Positions 16,566 to 25,721 are shown, numbered from the stretch's first letter. The stretch is 64,000 nt of DNA from Janthinobacterium sp. Marseille (GCF_000013625.1 NC_009659.1:1116001-1180000), one strand, 5' to 3'. Translations and numbers: made by a program. The notes: a model not told the origin generated them from the letters alone.

Positions 16566-17883
16566 TGGATTCTCTTGAAATATCAGGATGTAGTGCGCCG
16601 AGACTCAGGGCAAAAACACTAGGGTCGTCAACCCGTTCAACAGCTGGAAGAAAACTAGCTTGCCAAGGCAAGCGTGCCAAATCACCGGTCTGACCTTTTA
16701 AGGTTCGCGATTGATGATCGCCCAGCAAAGGCAATAATTGCATGCGATAAGCAGCCTGAGAAAAGCGACCGCCAAGCACCACCTCTTGCAATGGCAAAGA
16801 ATTCGCAGTCTCGCCTTCAGGCAGCGCACCTAAACGAGTTAGCTGCGCTATTAATTCGTCTAACTCAACTGGCATGCTGAGGACTTCAACCTCTCCAGCC
16901 GCAGCTTGTGACGGAGGCGGCAGTCCTTCAGAGCGTCTTGGGTTTGGTCTATCGCGCTCAAATTCTCCCTCGGCCACGTCCACCAATTCATGGCCGCTCA
17001 CGAAGATCGGCTGAACGCCAATAGAAAGTGAGTCGCCCAATAACGTTGGCAAAGAAGAATAAGACTGCAGCCATTGTCGAACGTCTGAACTCGTCACGCC
17101 CGTACTGCCTAGCGTTACCCTCTGACGGTCAGCCTGTTGCAGTGCGCGTGTGAACTGGCTGGCCATGGACAGCAAACGTGCTTGCCCATTACCCAATGCT
17201 CTAGCTTCACGCTCTAAGCGCGCATCGCCATGCTCACTACGAATTAATGCCGTAAGCGCTTCGCCGGCACGCCCAACCAGTTTCAAGGCGCGTTCAAAGC
17301 GCGGTTGCGCTTCACGCAATCTAGCTTCGGAACCACTAGCGATAGCGTCGGCGAATTCATCGTATAAGCGAGCTAATTGCGCATGCAGATGGCGAATCTG
17401 GCTGGCATCTGACAAACCCAGAGCTTGCGCACCTGCTACTTGTGCAAGAAGCGAAGCCATCTCATCATCTTCGCTGCTCGCTCTTGTGAGCGGCGCAAGA
17501 AGTGCTTGAACCTGTAGCGCGAGCGATGATAAAAAATAATCCTGTGAGGTGCTATCCCACACCAGCAAAGTTAATTCGCGCAGTCGTTTCAGCACTGCAT
17601 CTAATGCTTCAGGTTTAAGACTGTAGAAAATTTGATTGAGATCATCGCGCAGCAAGCGTCCTTGAGGCTGGGCAGTAAGTTCGAGAAACACCCATACACG
17701 CAGCCGAGCCGCAGCATGCCCGCCGGACAATAAGCCGCGTAAGGCATCCAACACATCTAGGTGCTGGCTCAATCCCCAAGCCAGCATTGATTCGTTCGCT
17801 AAGCTGGGATCGCGGAAATATCCTTCGAAGGAGCCGGATTCGTTTTCATCAACCTGAAGCGGTTGATTCGATTCTTCAGTCAC
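16558..17883 (-). CDS. jetA: Wadjet kleisin subunit JetA
   Basis: 441 residues, mainly helical. The N-terminal 110 residues resemble a MukF-like winged-helix domain (LELTAQPQGRLLRDDLNQI). The middle (about 130-250) is Ala/Leu/Glu-rich coiled coil. The C-terminal part (about 350-400) is a small beta/helix segment. It is the first gene of the jetABCD order with no gap before jetB. As the kleisin it would link the two JetC heads of the SMC ring. The bases upstream (17884-18040) show no clear promoter that I would defend. Confidence 0.87.
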   Translation of the reverse strand: MTEESNQPLQVDENESGSFEGYFRDPSLANESMLAWGLSQHLDVLDALRGLLSGGHAAARLRVWVFLELTAQPQGRLLRDDLNQIFYSLKPEALDAVLKRLRELTLLVWDSTSQDYFLSSLALQVQALLAPLTRASSEDDEMASLLAQVAGAQALGLSDASQIRHLHAQLARLYDEFADAIASGSEARLREAQPRFERALKLVGRAGEALTALIRSEHGDARLEREARALGNGQARLLSMASQFTRALQQADRQRVTLGSTGVTSSDVRQWLQSYSSLPTLLGDSLSIGVQPIFVSGHELVDVAEGEFERDRPNPRRSEGLPPPSQAAAGEVEVLSMPVELDELIAQLTRLGALPEGETANSLPLQEVVLGGRFSQAAYRMQLLPLLGDHQSRTLKGQTGDLARLPWQASFLPAVERVDDPSVFALSLGALHPDISRESNE

Positions 17884-18040
17884 TTGGTTTTTCTATTAAA
17901 TTGGACAGGCACATCATACTGGAACGACTTACGTTATTAATCACAAGCCGGCTTCTAATGATGAAAGAATCATCTGAGGGGTTGTTTCGCTTTCGCTACG
18001 ATTTTAATCGTGCATTCTTGCATGCGAAATAAATTCTGTT

Positions 18041-18058
18041 ATCCCATGTTTATGGGAT
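18041..18058. repeat. Short palindrome ATCCCAT-GTTT-ATGGGAT
   Basis: A 7-bp stem with a GTTT loop. Its last 15 bases recur exactly at 19918-19932, and a close relative with a 12-bp stem sits at 41392-41419. It lies between jetA and the NYN gene, which are divergent, so it is not an obvious terminator here. Confidence 0.5.
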
Positions 18059-18109
18059 GTCGCACCATGAATCACCTCTGTATTGTTCGATTTTCTTTTA
18101 GGTTTTGAT

Positions 18110-18820
18110 ATGGTCGAGAATACGAAGCAGAATGATCGCGTGGCCGTTTTGGTGGATTGCGACAATACATCCCCGGAAATTCTTGAATATGCGTTGCGTG
18201 TCGTTGCCCAATTCGGGAGAGTCGTTGTGCGTCGTGGCTATGGCAATCACGCTACCCTTGCAAACAAGTGGCAAGAGGCTTTAGTACGTCTCGCATTCAC
18301 CCCATGCCTTCAATATCAGTACGCCGCAGGTAAAAACACGTCAGATATCGCGCTTGCATTGGATGCGCTCGAAGATTTATTTGATCACCGTGCCGATACC
18401 TATTGTCTCGTTACCAGCGATTCAGATTTTGCATACCTGTGTCGCAAGTTGCGTGAACGTGGCGCGACCGTATGTATCGTGGGAGAAGAAAAAACACCAG
18501 ACGCTTTACGTAATGCTAGCGATCAGTTTTTTGAATACCAAAAGCCTGAAGTAGAGAATGCCAAAGTCGGCGTTGAGAAGAAGTCCAAGAAAAAGCCTAA
18601 AGCATTGATCGCAGCTGTATCGCTCATGGCAGCGGAGAGCGAGGAGGGATGGGTCGGCTTAGGCGCTTTGGGTCAATACATGCGCAGAACAGATCCAGGC
18701 TTTTCGCCACAAAAGAACGGCTACGGTGGCTTACTTGAGATGGTAAAGACTTATCCGGATCTCACGACACGACTAGATGGTGGAGGCCATTGGGTACAAA
18801 TAAAAGAGAAGCCCGAGTAA
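18110..18820 (+). CDS. NYN-domain (LabA/DUF88) RNase-like protein with OST-HTH/LOTUS
   Basis: 236 residues from ATG 18110 (TTAGG upstream; a TTG at 18083 is the alternative). Residues 8-145 are a NYN/PIN-like nuclease domain: VAVLVDCDNTSP, then KNTSDIALALDALEDL and VTSDSDFAYLCRKLRERG supply the conserved Asp residues. Residues 165-235 (ALIAAVSLM, then GWVGLGALGQYMRRTDPGF and GHWVQIKEK) are an OST-HTH/LOTUS RNA-binding domain. Such proteins are predicted metal-dependent RNases. It is divergent from jetA and may be a stand-alone defense or RNA-processing gene of the island. Confidence 0.88.
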   Translation: MVENTKQNDRVAVLVDCDNTSPEILEYALRVVAQFGRVVVRRGYGNHATLANKWQEALVRLAFTPCLQYQYAAGKNTSDIALALDALEDLFDHRADTYCLVTSDSDFAYLCRKLRERGATVCIVGEEKTPDALRNASDQFFEYQKPEVENAKVGVEKKSKKKPKALIAAVSLMAAESEEGWVGLGALGQYMRRTDPGFSPQKNGYGGLLEMVKTYPDLTTRLDGGGHWVQIKEKPE

Positions 18821-18892
18821 AAAATAGGGGCGTATGTAATTGGTATTTTTTTACGAAATCAGAATGCCGGTTATCGTTAATAAAGGGGAATT

Positions 18893-19435
18893 ATGGCGGC
18901 TACTAAACGCTCGCAGAACAAGTGCTTGGACTGCAAATACACTTGGTATCCAAAGGGCAAAGATCTGTCTGCTCGATGTCCTGAATGCGCGAGTGTCAAC
19001 GTGACCTATGCTGGAACGGGCTTGCTCGGAAAATTGGGATTGGGAGCCGCCATTGTTGTAGGAATATTGGTTTTTTCTGGAAAGGAAAATTCCCCTGAAA
19101 CATCAACGCCTGATGTGAACATGGCTGCCGAACAGCTAGTGCCTACGGAGTCGATGCCATCGGGAATTGCTCCTGATGGTGGGATCGAGCCAGTACATAA
19201 TTTCTTGCCAAGCGCCGTTCATAATGGAACGCCGAACAACACGCAAAGACCGCTACCGGCTTCAAGCGTGAATTCATCCGCATCCGCGCTACAAGTAAGC
19301 AGCGATGTGGAGAAAATATACTCTGAAGATGAAATTAGTCAGATGGAAATTGCGAAGCAGTATCAAGGTGATGATCCTATTGTGCGCCGGAGGTTGGGGC
19401 TGCCATCAAGAGAAACCGGAAAGCTAATTCCTTAA
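18893..19435 (+). CDS. Zinc-ribbon membrane protein, unknown role
   Basis: 180 residues with AAAGGGG before the ATG. The N-terminal zinc ribbon has two CxxC knuckles (CLDCKYTWYPKG, then ARCPECASVN). A single membrane segment lies near 45-61 (LGKLGLGAAIVVGILVF). The rest is a low-complexity Ser/Pro/Thr-rich tail ending in DDPIVRRRLGLPSRE. This topology, a cytosolic zinc ribbon with a tail on the other side, is common in small orphan genes. No neighbour points to a job. Confidence 0.75.
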   Translation: MAATKRSQNKCLDCKYTWYPKGKDLSARCPECASVNVTYAGTGLLGKLGLGAAIVVGILVFSGKENSPETSTPDVNMAAEQLVPTESMPSGIAPDGGIEPVHNFLPSAVHNGTPNNTQRPLPASSVNSSASALQVSSDVEKIYSEDEISQMEIAKQYQGDDPIVRRRLGLPSRETGKLIP

Positions 19436-19540
19436 CCCTGATTCGTGCGCAAAGTAAGTATTCTTCACCGGAGGTATCTTTTATTTAACCGAGGAGGAGT
19501 CGCCTTCGGAAGGAGGGGCTGAGACCGGTTTTAGAATGTT

Positions 19541-19786
19541 TTACCAACGTGTGTAGGTCGTATGCTCGGCATCTTTCACTCGCAAATTTTGCTCGTTGAT
19601 ATCGACAGCTTTGATTGCTTGTCTTACGCAATATTCAATTTCTGCTTTTGCTATGCCTTTCGTTAGCGCGTTCAGTTCTTGCCTAGCTTGATCATGTTTC
19701 ATTGCGCCTTTGTGCATAAGGCGCAGGATCGCGTTGATCAATCTAGCTGCTTTATTCAGCTCGTCTTGAATATTTGTGCTTGTCAT
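19541..19786 (-). CDS. Hypothetical small helical protein
   Basis: 81 residues, predicted alpha-helical, with one Cys and mixed charge; no motif recognised. It ends convergently toward the zinc-ribbon gene. No good ribosome site precedes the ATG, so this is a moderate-confidence gene supported by coding-like composition only. Confidence 0.5.
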   Translation of the reverse strand: MTSTNIQDELNKAARLINAILRLMHKGAMKHDQARQELNALTKGIAKAEIEYCVRQAIKAVDINEQNLRVKDAEHTTYTRW

Positions 19787-19989
19787 TTATTGGTACGAAA
19801 ATTTTTGCAGCAAGTTTAACTCTTTGCCATAAAACGGGATATGAATGATTCGGAATTCGTGATCCGCGAGTTAAATGCAGATGCTCAGTTAATGGAAGAG
19901 TGACCTGACAGCATTTACCATGTTTATGGGATTAGCTTCCATAACAGAAACGAGTACATTAGCTGGTTCTCTGCCTCCCGTCGCTAATC

Positions 19990-20316
19990 ATGGAATATAT
20001 CGTCATATTTGGTTTAATCGTCGCTGCTTCTCTCTGGTATTCAAGCCATAAGAAGAAAGTACGTCGGCAGCGCTTAATGACGAAATATGGGGATGCTGAT
20101 TTGGTCGACCGTATCATGGACGGCCTGTTCTGGCAGGGGCAGACAGATGAACAACTTCTAGACTCAATCGGCCAGCCGTTAGATGTTGATTCTAAAGTGA
20201 TGCGGGCTTTCACCCGCAAAATTTGGAAGTATCAGCAGACCGGAAAAGGTCGATATGCCCTCAGAATCACACTCGAAAATGACATCGTTGTGGGTTGGGA
20301 TAAGAAATCTTCTTAA
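19990..20316 (+). CDS. Hypothetical membrane-anchored small protein
   Basis: 108 residues. An N-terminal membrane anchor (about 3-16: YIVIFGLIVAASLW) is followed by a basic patch (SSHKKKVRRQR). A soluble domain follows with TDEQLLDSIGQP and a final beta hairpin (RYALRITLENDIVVGWD). The latter resembles small outer-membrane-assembly or SmpA-like folds in general shape only. No family is claimed. Confidence 0.65.
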   Translation: MEYIVIFGLIVAASLWYSSHKKKVRRQRLMTKYGDADLVDRIMDGLFWQGQTDEQLLDSIGQPLDVDSKVMRAFTRKIWKYQQTGKGRYALRITLENDIVVGWDKKSS

Positions 20317-20337
20317 GCAAAATATTGTCGAAGGATT

Positions 20338-20361
20338 GTCTGCTTTGGGCCGGAAGCAGAG
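20338..20361. repeat. Dispersed intergenic palindromic repeat, copy 1
   Basis: GTCTGCTTTGGGCCGGAAGC followed by AGAG: TCTGCTT pairs imperfectly with AAGCAGA around a GGGCCG core. It is the same family as the elements at 25722, 26193, 27316 and 31011. Confidence 0.55.
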
Positions 20362-20411
20362 GTCAGATGCTATTAGTCGACGCCGAGTCTGAGATTGGCA
20401 GCCTCTTTAGG

Positions 20412-20582
20412 TCAGGGTTCCTCGGCATGCCAGCCTTTCTTGGGCTTTGGTTCAGGAGATCTTAGATCATGGCTGCTAGGATTTGATTCTCTCCATTTAC
20501 CATCACCTTGGTAGTTGAAGGTGATCCCAAACCGCTCGTCTAACCGGTTTTTCTTATCGCGTTCTACTGGCGACCTAGCATC
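20412..20582 (-). pseudogene. Possible 3' remnant of a lost gene
   Basis: The reverse strand reads without stop for 57 codons before a TGA at 20412-20414, with gene-like text (RLDERFGITFNYQGDGKW, then EPKPKKGWHAEEP). There is no ATG/GTG/TTG start, and an in-frame TAA lies just upstream. It may be the tail of a deleted gene. The rest of 20317-20738 contains only the repeat above. Confidence 0.3.
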
Positions 20583-20738
20583 TTACTAGGAAGGAAATAT
20601 TGACACCAAACGCAGTTTGGGCTGTCGATGAATCCAGGAGATCAATATCAACATAAAGTACGAGCCAAGACGTAAGCGTGCTAGTAGTTCCAAATGCAGT
20701 TCCGTAATATTGATTCACGGTCAATGGAGAAATAGGGC

Positions 20739-22166
20739 ATGAATAGATTCTTCCTCCGAGAAGGATATCGGCGCGAGTTACCCCTTAGGGTCTACGCGCG
20801 CCTCGACGATATTGAACCAATAACATCCAGCCCTGAAGACGCAATAACCTTTGTGTTCGACGCCGTTGATGCCGACTGGAAAGGCTTCGAGGAAGGCGGG
20901 ATGTTCAACCTATTAGATCCGGATCTTGATCGACGCATTCCGGCCTATTGGCGTAAACGGTTCGGCCGCGATGATGACAACGAGTCAGATGGTCCGGACG
21001 GCTATGAAGAAGTGCCAATTTTCCGTCTCGAAATCTCGCTCTCTCGCGATAATGAACTATTCAAACTAATGCCTCAGGACGAGGAAAGATGGATCTCGCT
21101 CAAACTGTCGAGTATCGAAAGCGATACTACAGTCGATGTCTATGGTGGTTTGTTCGCTCCACCGATGCGAGCCTTTCTCCATAGCGCTCCCGCAGCCGCG
21201 CCATCAGTTCCGCTTACTATCCTGTTCGATATGAAGAGTTGGCCTGATGCGAGCGAGGCCGATCTGCTCGATGCACTAAAACCAAAGTGCAAACTTAACG
21301 CTTTGGTTTGCTTCGATATTGGCCAAGGTTTAGCTTCGGCCTTAATCTGCGATTGCGGGGTGCCGCTCTACTATTTTGATACCGGGTGCGGCTCGGGGCG
21401 CAACGCCCCGACGGCACCCGCGATCGTCGATTTCTGTACTTGCGATTCGCCAACTGTCATTCTCTCTCACTGGGACACCGACCACTGGGCTGGTGCTTCT
21501 GGCCACGCTAGACTGCAGGCGTGCACCTGGGTAGTACCGCGCCAGACCATATCGACGACGCACACAGCTTTTGCTAACGCCATCCTCAAGGCGGGCGGGA
21601 ATATCCTTGTTGTAGGGAATAGTGCATCGCCGCTCAATTGGTCTGACCATGGGCAAGACTATAATTTGCGGCGTGCTACTGGAAAGGGGAGAAACGGCAG
21701 CGGGCTAGTTCTTATAGTGACCGATCTCACCTACCAAAGATCATGGGTGCTGACGGGTGACGCAGGTTATAACTTAATCGCACATAGCAAACTGCGTAAA
21801 ATTGCTGCCCTGATCGTCCCACATCACGGAGCAGACATGGGCAAAAGTAGCATCCCTTTTTTGCGCACCTCCAGTTATGCGCGTCTGTTCTACTCCTTTG
21901 GCCCTGGAAACGGTCACGGACCCAAGACACCGCCGGTCTGCCATCCAGTCGCTACGGCAGTGAAAGTACATCAAAATGCAGGCTGGGATCATGGTTTTTG
22001 GACTCCCGCTACAGGTGGTAAATTGCTTGCTGGGGGCAATGTTTTGGCGACCGCGACGCATCCCACGAATCATCTGGGGGGAGGTGCTGCCGGATGGATT
22101 GCTCCACCCGGATCACTCGGCCATTTAGCAGTTTGCCCCAATGCCATGCCGGTAACCCAAACTTGA
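20739..22166 (+). CDS. ComEC-like metallo-beta-lactamase-fold protein
   Basis: 475 residues. The N-terminal 180 residues are an uncharacterised, acidic domain. From about 190 a metallo-beta-lactamase fold begins: CFDIGQGLASALI, then LSHWDTDHWAGA (the HxxxDH metal site), then WVLTGDAGY and LIVPHHGAD, the latter typical of the ComEC/Rec2 C-terminal hydrolase branch. No membrane segment or secretion signal is visible, so it is probably cytosolic. The last 100 residues are Gly/His-rich. It stands alone on the plus strand. Stand-alone proteins of this branch sometimes sit in defense islands, but the substrate is unknown. Confidence 0.8.
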   Translation: MNRFFLREGYRRELPLRVYARLDDIEPITSSPEDAITFVFDAVDADWKGFEEGGMFNLLDPDLDRRIPAYWRKRFGRDDDNESDGPDGYEEVPIFRLEISLSRDNELFKLMPQDEERWISLKLSSIESDTTVDVYGGLFAPPMRAFLHSAPAAAPSVPLTILFDMKSWPDASEADLLDALKPKCKLNALVCFDIGQGLASALICDCGVPLYYFDTGCGSGRNAPTAPAIVDFCTCDSPTVILSHWDTDHWAGASGHARLQACTWVVPRQTISTTHTAFANAILKAGGNILVVGNSASPLNWSDHGQDYNLRRATGKGRNGSGLVLIVTDLTYQRSWVLTGDAGYNLIAHSKLRKIAALIVPHHGADMGKSSIPFLRTSSYARLFYSFGPGNGHGPKTPPVCHPVATAVKVHQNAGWDHGFWTPATGGKLLAGGNVLATATHPTNHLGGGAAGWIAPPGSLGHLAVCPNAMPVTQT

Positions 22167-22476
22167 TGTGGAACGTGGTTCCCATATCTGCTAACGCCGA
22201 AAATGGTCATGTGAACATCGGCATTTCGCATGGATGCTAAAAGCAATCTAGGAGCTTTGTGGTTCTAGTGGAGCTGCAGCATCCATATCCACCACTGAGA
22301 GATCAGAGGCAGGTGGACGAGAGACGGTTCATATTGAAGTACAGTAACGACTTCGGCTCACCGCAATTTACGGTTGCCATCGCAAAGCCATAACTACAAT
22401 TACAGCTAGCAAACCAGACCTTCTGTTATTTTGTAATTCCGATTTATAAATCGGAATTTTTCTCTCTGGAATATTC
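22167..22476. other. 310-base gap before hxsB
   Basis: No open frame that resembles a gene on either strand; in particular no hxsD-like frame. An AT-rich inverted pair (AATTCCGATTTATAAATCGGAATT, palindrome at 22436-22459) ends just before the hxsB start and may be an operator or promoter element. Confidence 0.5.
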
Positions 22477-23919
22477 ATGAGTTATCAATCTATTCCTTTG
22501 CCATTTCTTACGAGAGAGATTTCTGACGAGTTGATGATTGCTATTTCCGAATCAGGCGATCATATATTTACAAGTGTTGATGAAGTCAGGCAGATAAGAA
22601 AACACCCCAGTTCGCTTTCTCACGAGAGACAAGCATTTTTGCGCGCCCGTTTTTTTATAAAATCCGTGGATCAATCACCTGGAATGAGACGGTTATTAAT
22701 CTCACGGCGCGCTGCTAGGCGTACTACGACACAAGACGGGCCTTCGCTTCACATCATCGTGCCGACACTTCAATGCGCACATTCTTGCAAATACTGTCAG
22801 GTGAGTCGCTCTCTCAATGATGAGGGGCATACGATTAAAATTGAAGATTTGGATGCCGCGTGTGAGTCTATTTTCGAGAGTTCATCACCGACCCTTACTG
22901 TAGAGTTTCAAGGCGGCGATCCTTTGCTGCGCTTCGACTTAGTTAGACGTGCCATTCTCTATATTACGAGTCTGAATAAATCTCAAAACCGTCGAATACG
23001 GTATGTGGTTGCTTCCACATTGCACCAGCTGAACGTAGAGATGTGTCTTTTTTTTAAAGAACATAAGGTTTATTTATCGACCAGCATTGATGGACCATCT
23101 AGGCTCCACAATAAGAATAGACCTACCCCAACGCGCGATGCTTTCGAGAGAACGTTACAGGGAGTGGCGCTCGCACAAAAAATTATAGGCCCTGATGCTG
23201 TGTCGGCCTTAATGACAACGACCAAGGAATCACTTCTCTATCCCAATGAGATAGTTGATGAGTATGTACGGCTCGGGTTTAAGGAGATTTTTCTGCGGCC
23301 ATTAAGTGCTTATGGGTTTGCAAAGAGAAATCAGAAATTTTTGGCTTATACACTTGAAGATTTCAATCAATTTTATTTGTCCGCTTTAGAGCGAGTTCTA
23401 TATTGGAATCAGCAAGGGGTAGAGTTACGCGAAGTTTACACCTCGATTATTTTGAACAAACTGTTATCTACATTTGATAGTGGATACGTGGATTTGCAAA
23501 GCCCTACGGGCGCGGGTCTAAGTACGTTGGTTTATAACTACGACGGATTTGTTTACCCGAGTGATGAGGCGAGAATGATCGCCGAGACAGGCGACCAATC
23601 TTTACGTTTGGGACGAATTGGAGAAGCAATAGCGTCCCTGTTAAGTTCTGATATTCAAAAGAATCTCATCAATGCCAGTCTCGTTGATTTAGTTCCAGGG
23701 TGTAAGGAGTGCGCTTATAACCAATTCTGCGCGCCTAACCCTGTTGATTCCCAAGCTCAATTTGGAACGCCTTTCGCACCTGTACATTTGACGGAACATT
23801 GTCGTCGGCATATGTGGTTGTTTGACTATGTTTTCTCAATTGTAAAAAATGCGGATGACGACTTACTTGATCTTTTTTGTCGTTGGGCTGAACCAGTTGT
23901 AGATAAGGAAATTCTATGA
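22477..23919 (+). CDS. hxsB: His-Xaa-Ser system radical SAM maturase HxsB
   Basis: 480 residues. The radical SAM signature is CAHSCKYC within HIIVPTLQCAHSCKYCQVSR at about 95-110. The C-terminal region has extra Cys (PGCKECAYNQFC, then EHCRRH) that would bind auxiliary iron-sulfur clusters as in SPASM-type maturases. The length and the conserved QVSR after the cluster motif fit HxsB. It overlaps hxsC by 4 bases and would modify the His-Xaa-Ser repeat protein encoded two genes downstream. The chemistry and the product of the system are, to my knowledge, not established. Confidence 0.88.
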   Translation: MSYQSIPLPFLTREISDELMIAISESGDHIFTSVDEVRQIRKHPSSLSHERQAFLRARFFIKSVDQSPGMRRLLISRRAARRTTTQDGPSLHIIVPTLQCAHSCKYCQVSRSLNDEGHTIKIEDLDAACESIFESSSPTLTVEFQGGDPLLRFDLVRRAILYITSLNKSQNRRIRYVVASTLHQLNVEMCLFFKEHKVYLSTSIDGPSRLHNKNRPTPTRDAFERTLQGVALAQKIIGPDAVSALMTTTKESLLYPNEIVDEYVRLGFKEIFLRPLSAYGFAKRNQKFLAYTLEDFNQFYLSALERVLYWNQQGVELREVYTSIILNKLLSTFDSGYVDLQSPTGAGLSTLVYNYDGFVYPSDEARMIAETGDQSLRLGRIGEAIASLLSSDIQKNLINASLVDLVPGCKECAYNQFCAPNPVDSQAQFGTPFAPVHLTEHCRRHMWLFDYVFSIVKNADDDLLDLFCRWAEPVVDKEIL

Positions 23920-25043
23920 GACGCATAGCAGCCCGGATTGATGAGGTTGTGGAGTCTCAGGTCCATCGGGTAATTGCGATTGATCAAATCTCCGACAGTT
24001 GGACGCCAGATATACGATATCTGGTTCTCGTTAATGAGAAGAGTGAAATCGAAGAGGTGGTGAAGCTGCGATCTGCAGGCTTAACCAACATCGGCTGGAT
24101 TGAAAGTGCCGATATTGAGATTGATGATGTCGTGGTTCCGCAGGCAAAAAAATCGGTAGCGATCGTTCTGTATCGCGCGAACGATTTACATCACTCTCTT
24201 TTGATGACGAATCAATGCAATAGCTATTGTTTAATGTGCTCGCAACCGCCAACAAAACAAAACGATTCTTGGCTTGTTCGGGAGGCAATTGATGTCATTA
24301 GGCACATTCGTATTTCACCTGTTGTCCTGGGGTTGAGTGGGGGGGAGCCTTTATTGCTCGGATCTGCGCTTAGAACTGTAATAGATGAAATTCACAGGAA
24401 TCATCCGAATACTAAAATTGAGGTACTTACAAATGGTAGGCTCTTTTCCGATCGCGTAATTGCTAAGGCCGTACTTGATGAGCTCGGTAACTATGTCAGT
24501 TGGCTTGTCCCGCTATACGGTCATGCCGACTTTATTCATGATTTCGTTGTTCAATCGCCCGGAGCGTTTGATGAAACAATCGCTGGCTTGCTTGTACTGC
24601 AAGAGCATAAGCAGCCCGTTCAGCTTCGGATAGTATTAATTGAACCTGTACTGCAGATATTGGATGAACTCAGTTCTTTTATAGGTAGGAACTTAGCGTT
24701 TATTCGTGAGGTTGCTCTGATGGCGTGTGAGCCAATTGGTTTTGCGCTTGCCAATCGGGAACATTGCGAAGTTGATCTAAATGATTGGGAGGCCCAGCTT
24801 GTGGCCGCCGCGAAGATTTTTCGACGCGCCAAAATTCCATATTTATTTATGAATGCACCCCTCTGCTCTTTACCGAAGATACTTTGGGCAGACTCACATA
24901 AGAGTATTTCCGATTGGAAGAATGTATATACGGAAGAATGCGAAAAATGTTCAGTAAAAGAAAGTTGTTCCGGTTTGTTTAGTTGGCATGAAACTGGTTG
25001 GAAGCCTGCAAAAGTAAAGGCAATTGAGGAGACTATCGCGTGA
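23916..25043 (+). CDS. hxsC: His-Xaa-Ser system radical SAM maturase HxsC
   Basis: 375 residues. The radical SAM motif CNSYCLMC lies at about 107-114 (LLMTNQCNSYCLMCSQPP), the characteristic HxsC context. LGLSGGEPLLLG is the GGE motif that contacts SAM. A C-terminal Cys cluster (CEKCSVKESC) is a likely auxiliary site. It is coupled by 4-base overlaps to hxsB upstream and hxsA downstream, so one transcript makes both maturases and the substrate. Confidence 0.9.
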   Translation: MRRIAARIDEVVESQVHRVIAIDQISDSWTPDIRYLVLVNEKSEIEEVVKLRSAGLTNIGWIESADIEIDDVVVPQAKKSVAIVLYRANDLHHSLLMTNQCNSYCLMCSQPPTKQNDSWLVREAIDVIRHIRISPVVLGLSGGEPLLLGSALRTVIDEIHRNHPNTKIEVLTNGRLFSDRVIAKAVLDELGNYVSWLVPLYGHADFIHDFVVQSPGAFDETIAGLLVLQEHKQPVQLRIVLIEPVLQILDELSSFIGRNLAFIREVALMACEPIGFALANREHCEVDLNDWEAQLVAAAKIFRRAKIPYLFMNAPLCSLPKILWADSHKSISDWKNVYTEECEKCSVKESCSGLFSWHETGWKPAKVKAIEETIA

Positions 25044-25639
25044 GTAAATTTATCAAAGATCTTTCCCTGTTTTTAGCGGGGGTTCCGCTCCTGTTAGCAA
25101 AAACGTCTAGCGCAGCAATGCCTCCTGCTGAAATGTTCACCGACTCATTGGAACCAACTGCTGTTCCTTTACGACCATTGAACTACGATATCGATAATTT
25201 ATTCGCAGGACACCGATCTCATTCTAGTCACAGATCTCATAGTTCGCATTACTCAGGATCTGGAGGAGGCTCTTATAGTCGCAGCTATCCATCAACACCA
25301 AGCTATGCTGTTCCAGATAAATCTTATCAGCCGAGCTCTGGTAGCTCGGTAAATAATTTTTCAAGCGGCGTTGGTACAAGTGATAGATCAAAGAAATCGA
25401 ATGCAGATTCTATTAACTCGGCACCTGTGCTTACACACACTGAAAAATTAAAATTACAAATAACACGAACTCAAATCAAGTTGCATAGTTTGCAATTGTA
25501 CGATGGGCAAATCGATGGAGTGATGAATGAAGATACGAAGATCGCGTTAAAGCGTTTCCAGATGATAAAAGGACTCCCTGAAACTGGAACTATGGGAACG
25601 TCTACCTTAAATGCACTTGGGTTGCCTGCCGTGAGGTAA
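25040..25639 (+). CDS. hxsA: His-Xaa-Ser repeat substrate protein HxsA
   Basis: 199 residues. GTG start overlapping the end of hxsC. An N-terminal signal-like hydrophobic segment (SLFLAGVPLLLAKTSSAA) is followed by the His-Xaa-Ser repeat HRSHSSHRSHSSHYS at about 57-71. A Ser/Gly/Tyr-rich linker comes next, then a C-terminal peptidoglycan-binding domain (QITRTQIKLHSLQLYDGQID, then DTKIALKRFQ and TGTMGTSTLNALGL). The repeat is the expected target of HxsB/HxsC, and the C-domain would place the product at the cell wall. The exact modification is unknown. Confidence 0.9.
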   Translation: MSKFIKDLSLFLAGVPLLLAKTSSAAMPPAEMFTDSLEPTAVPLRPLNYDIDNLFAGHRSHSSHRSHSSHYSGSGGGSYSRSYPSTPSYAVPDKSYQPSSGSSVNNFSSGVGTSDRSKKSNADSINSAPVLTHTEKLKLQITRTQIKLHSLQLYDGQIDGVMNEDTKIALKRFQMIKGLPETGTMGTSTLNALGLPAVR

Positions 25640-25721
25640 AGATTATTTGTATTTTGTAGCGAAAATTTATTCTAATTGTTCGTCGAGATTCACTCGCCGT
25701 TTGTAATGGCGGAGAAAATTA

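Noticed and set aside
22167-22476. hxsD upstream of hxsB
   Set aside because: No frame on either strand with suitable length or text.
25040-25300. DNA tandem repeat in hxsA
   Set aside because: It encodes the expected His-Xaa-Ser repeat of the protein rather than a separate element.
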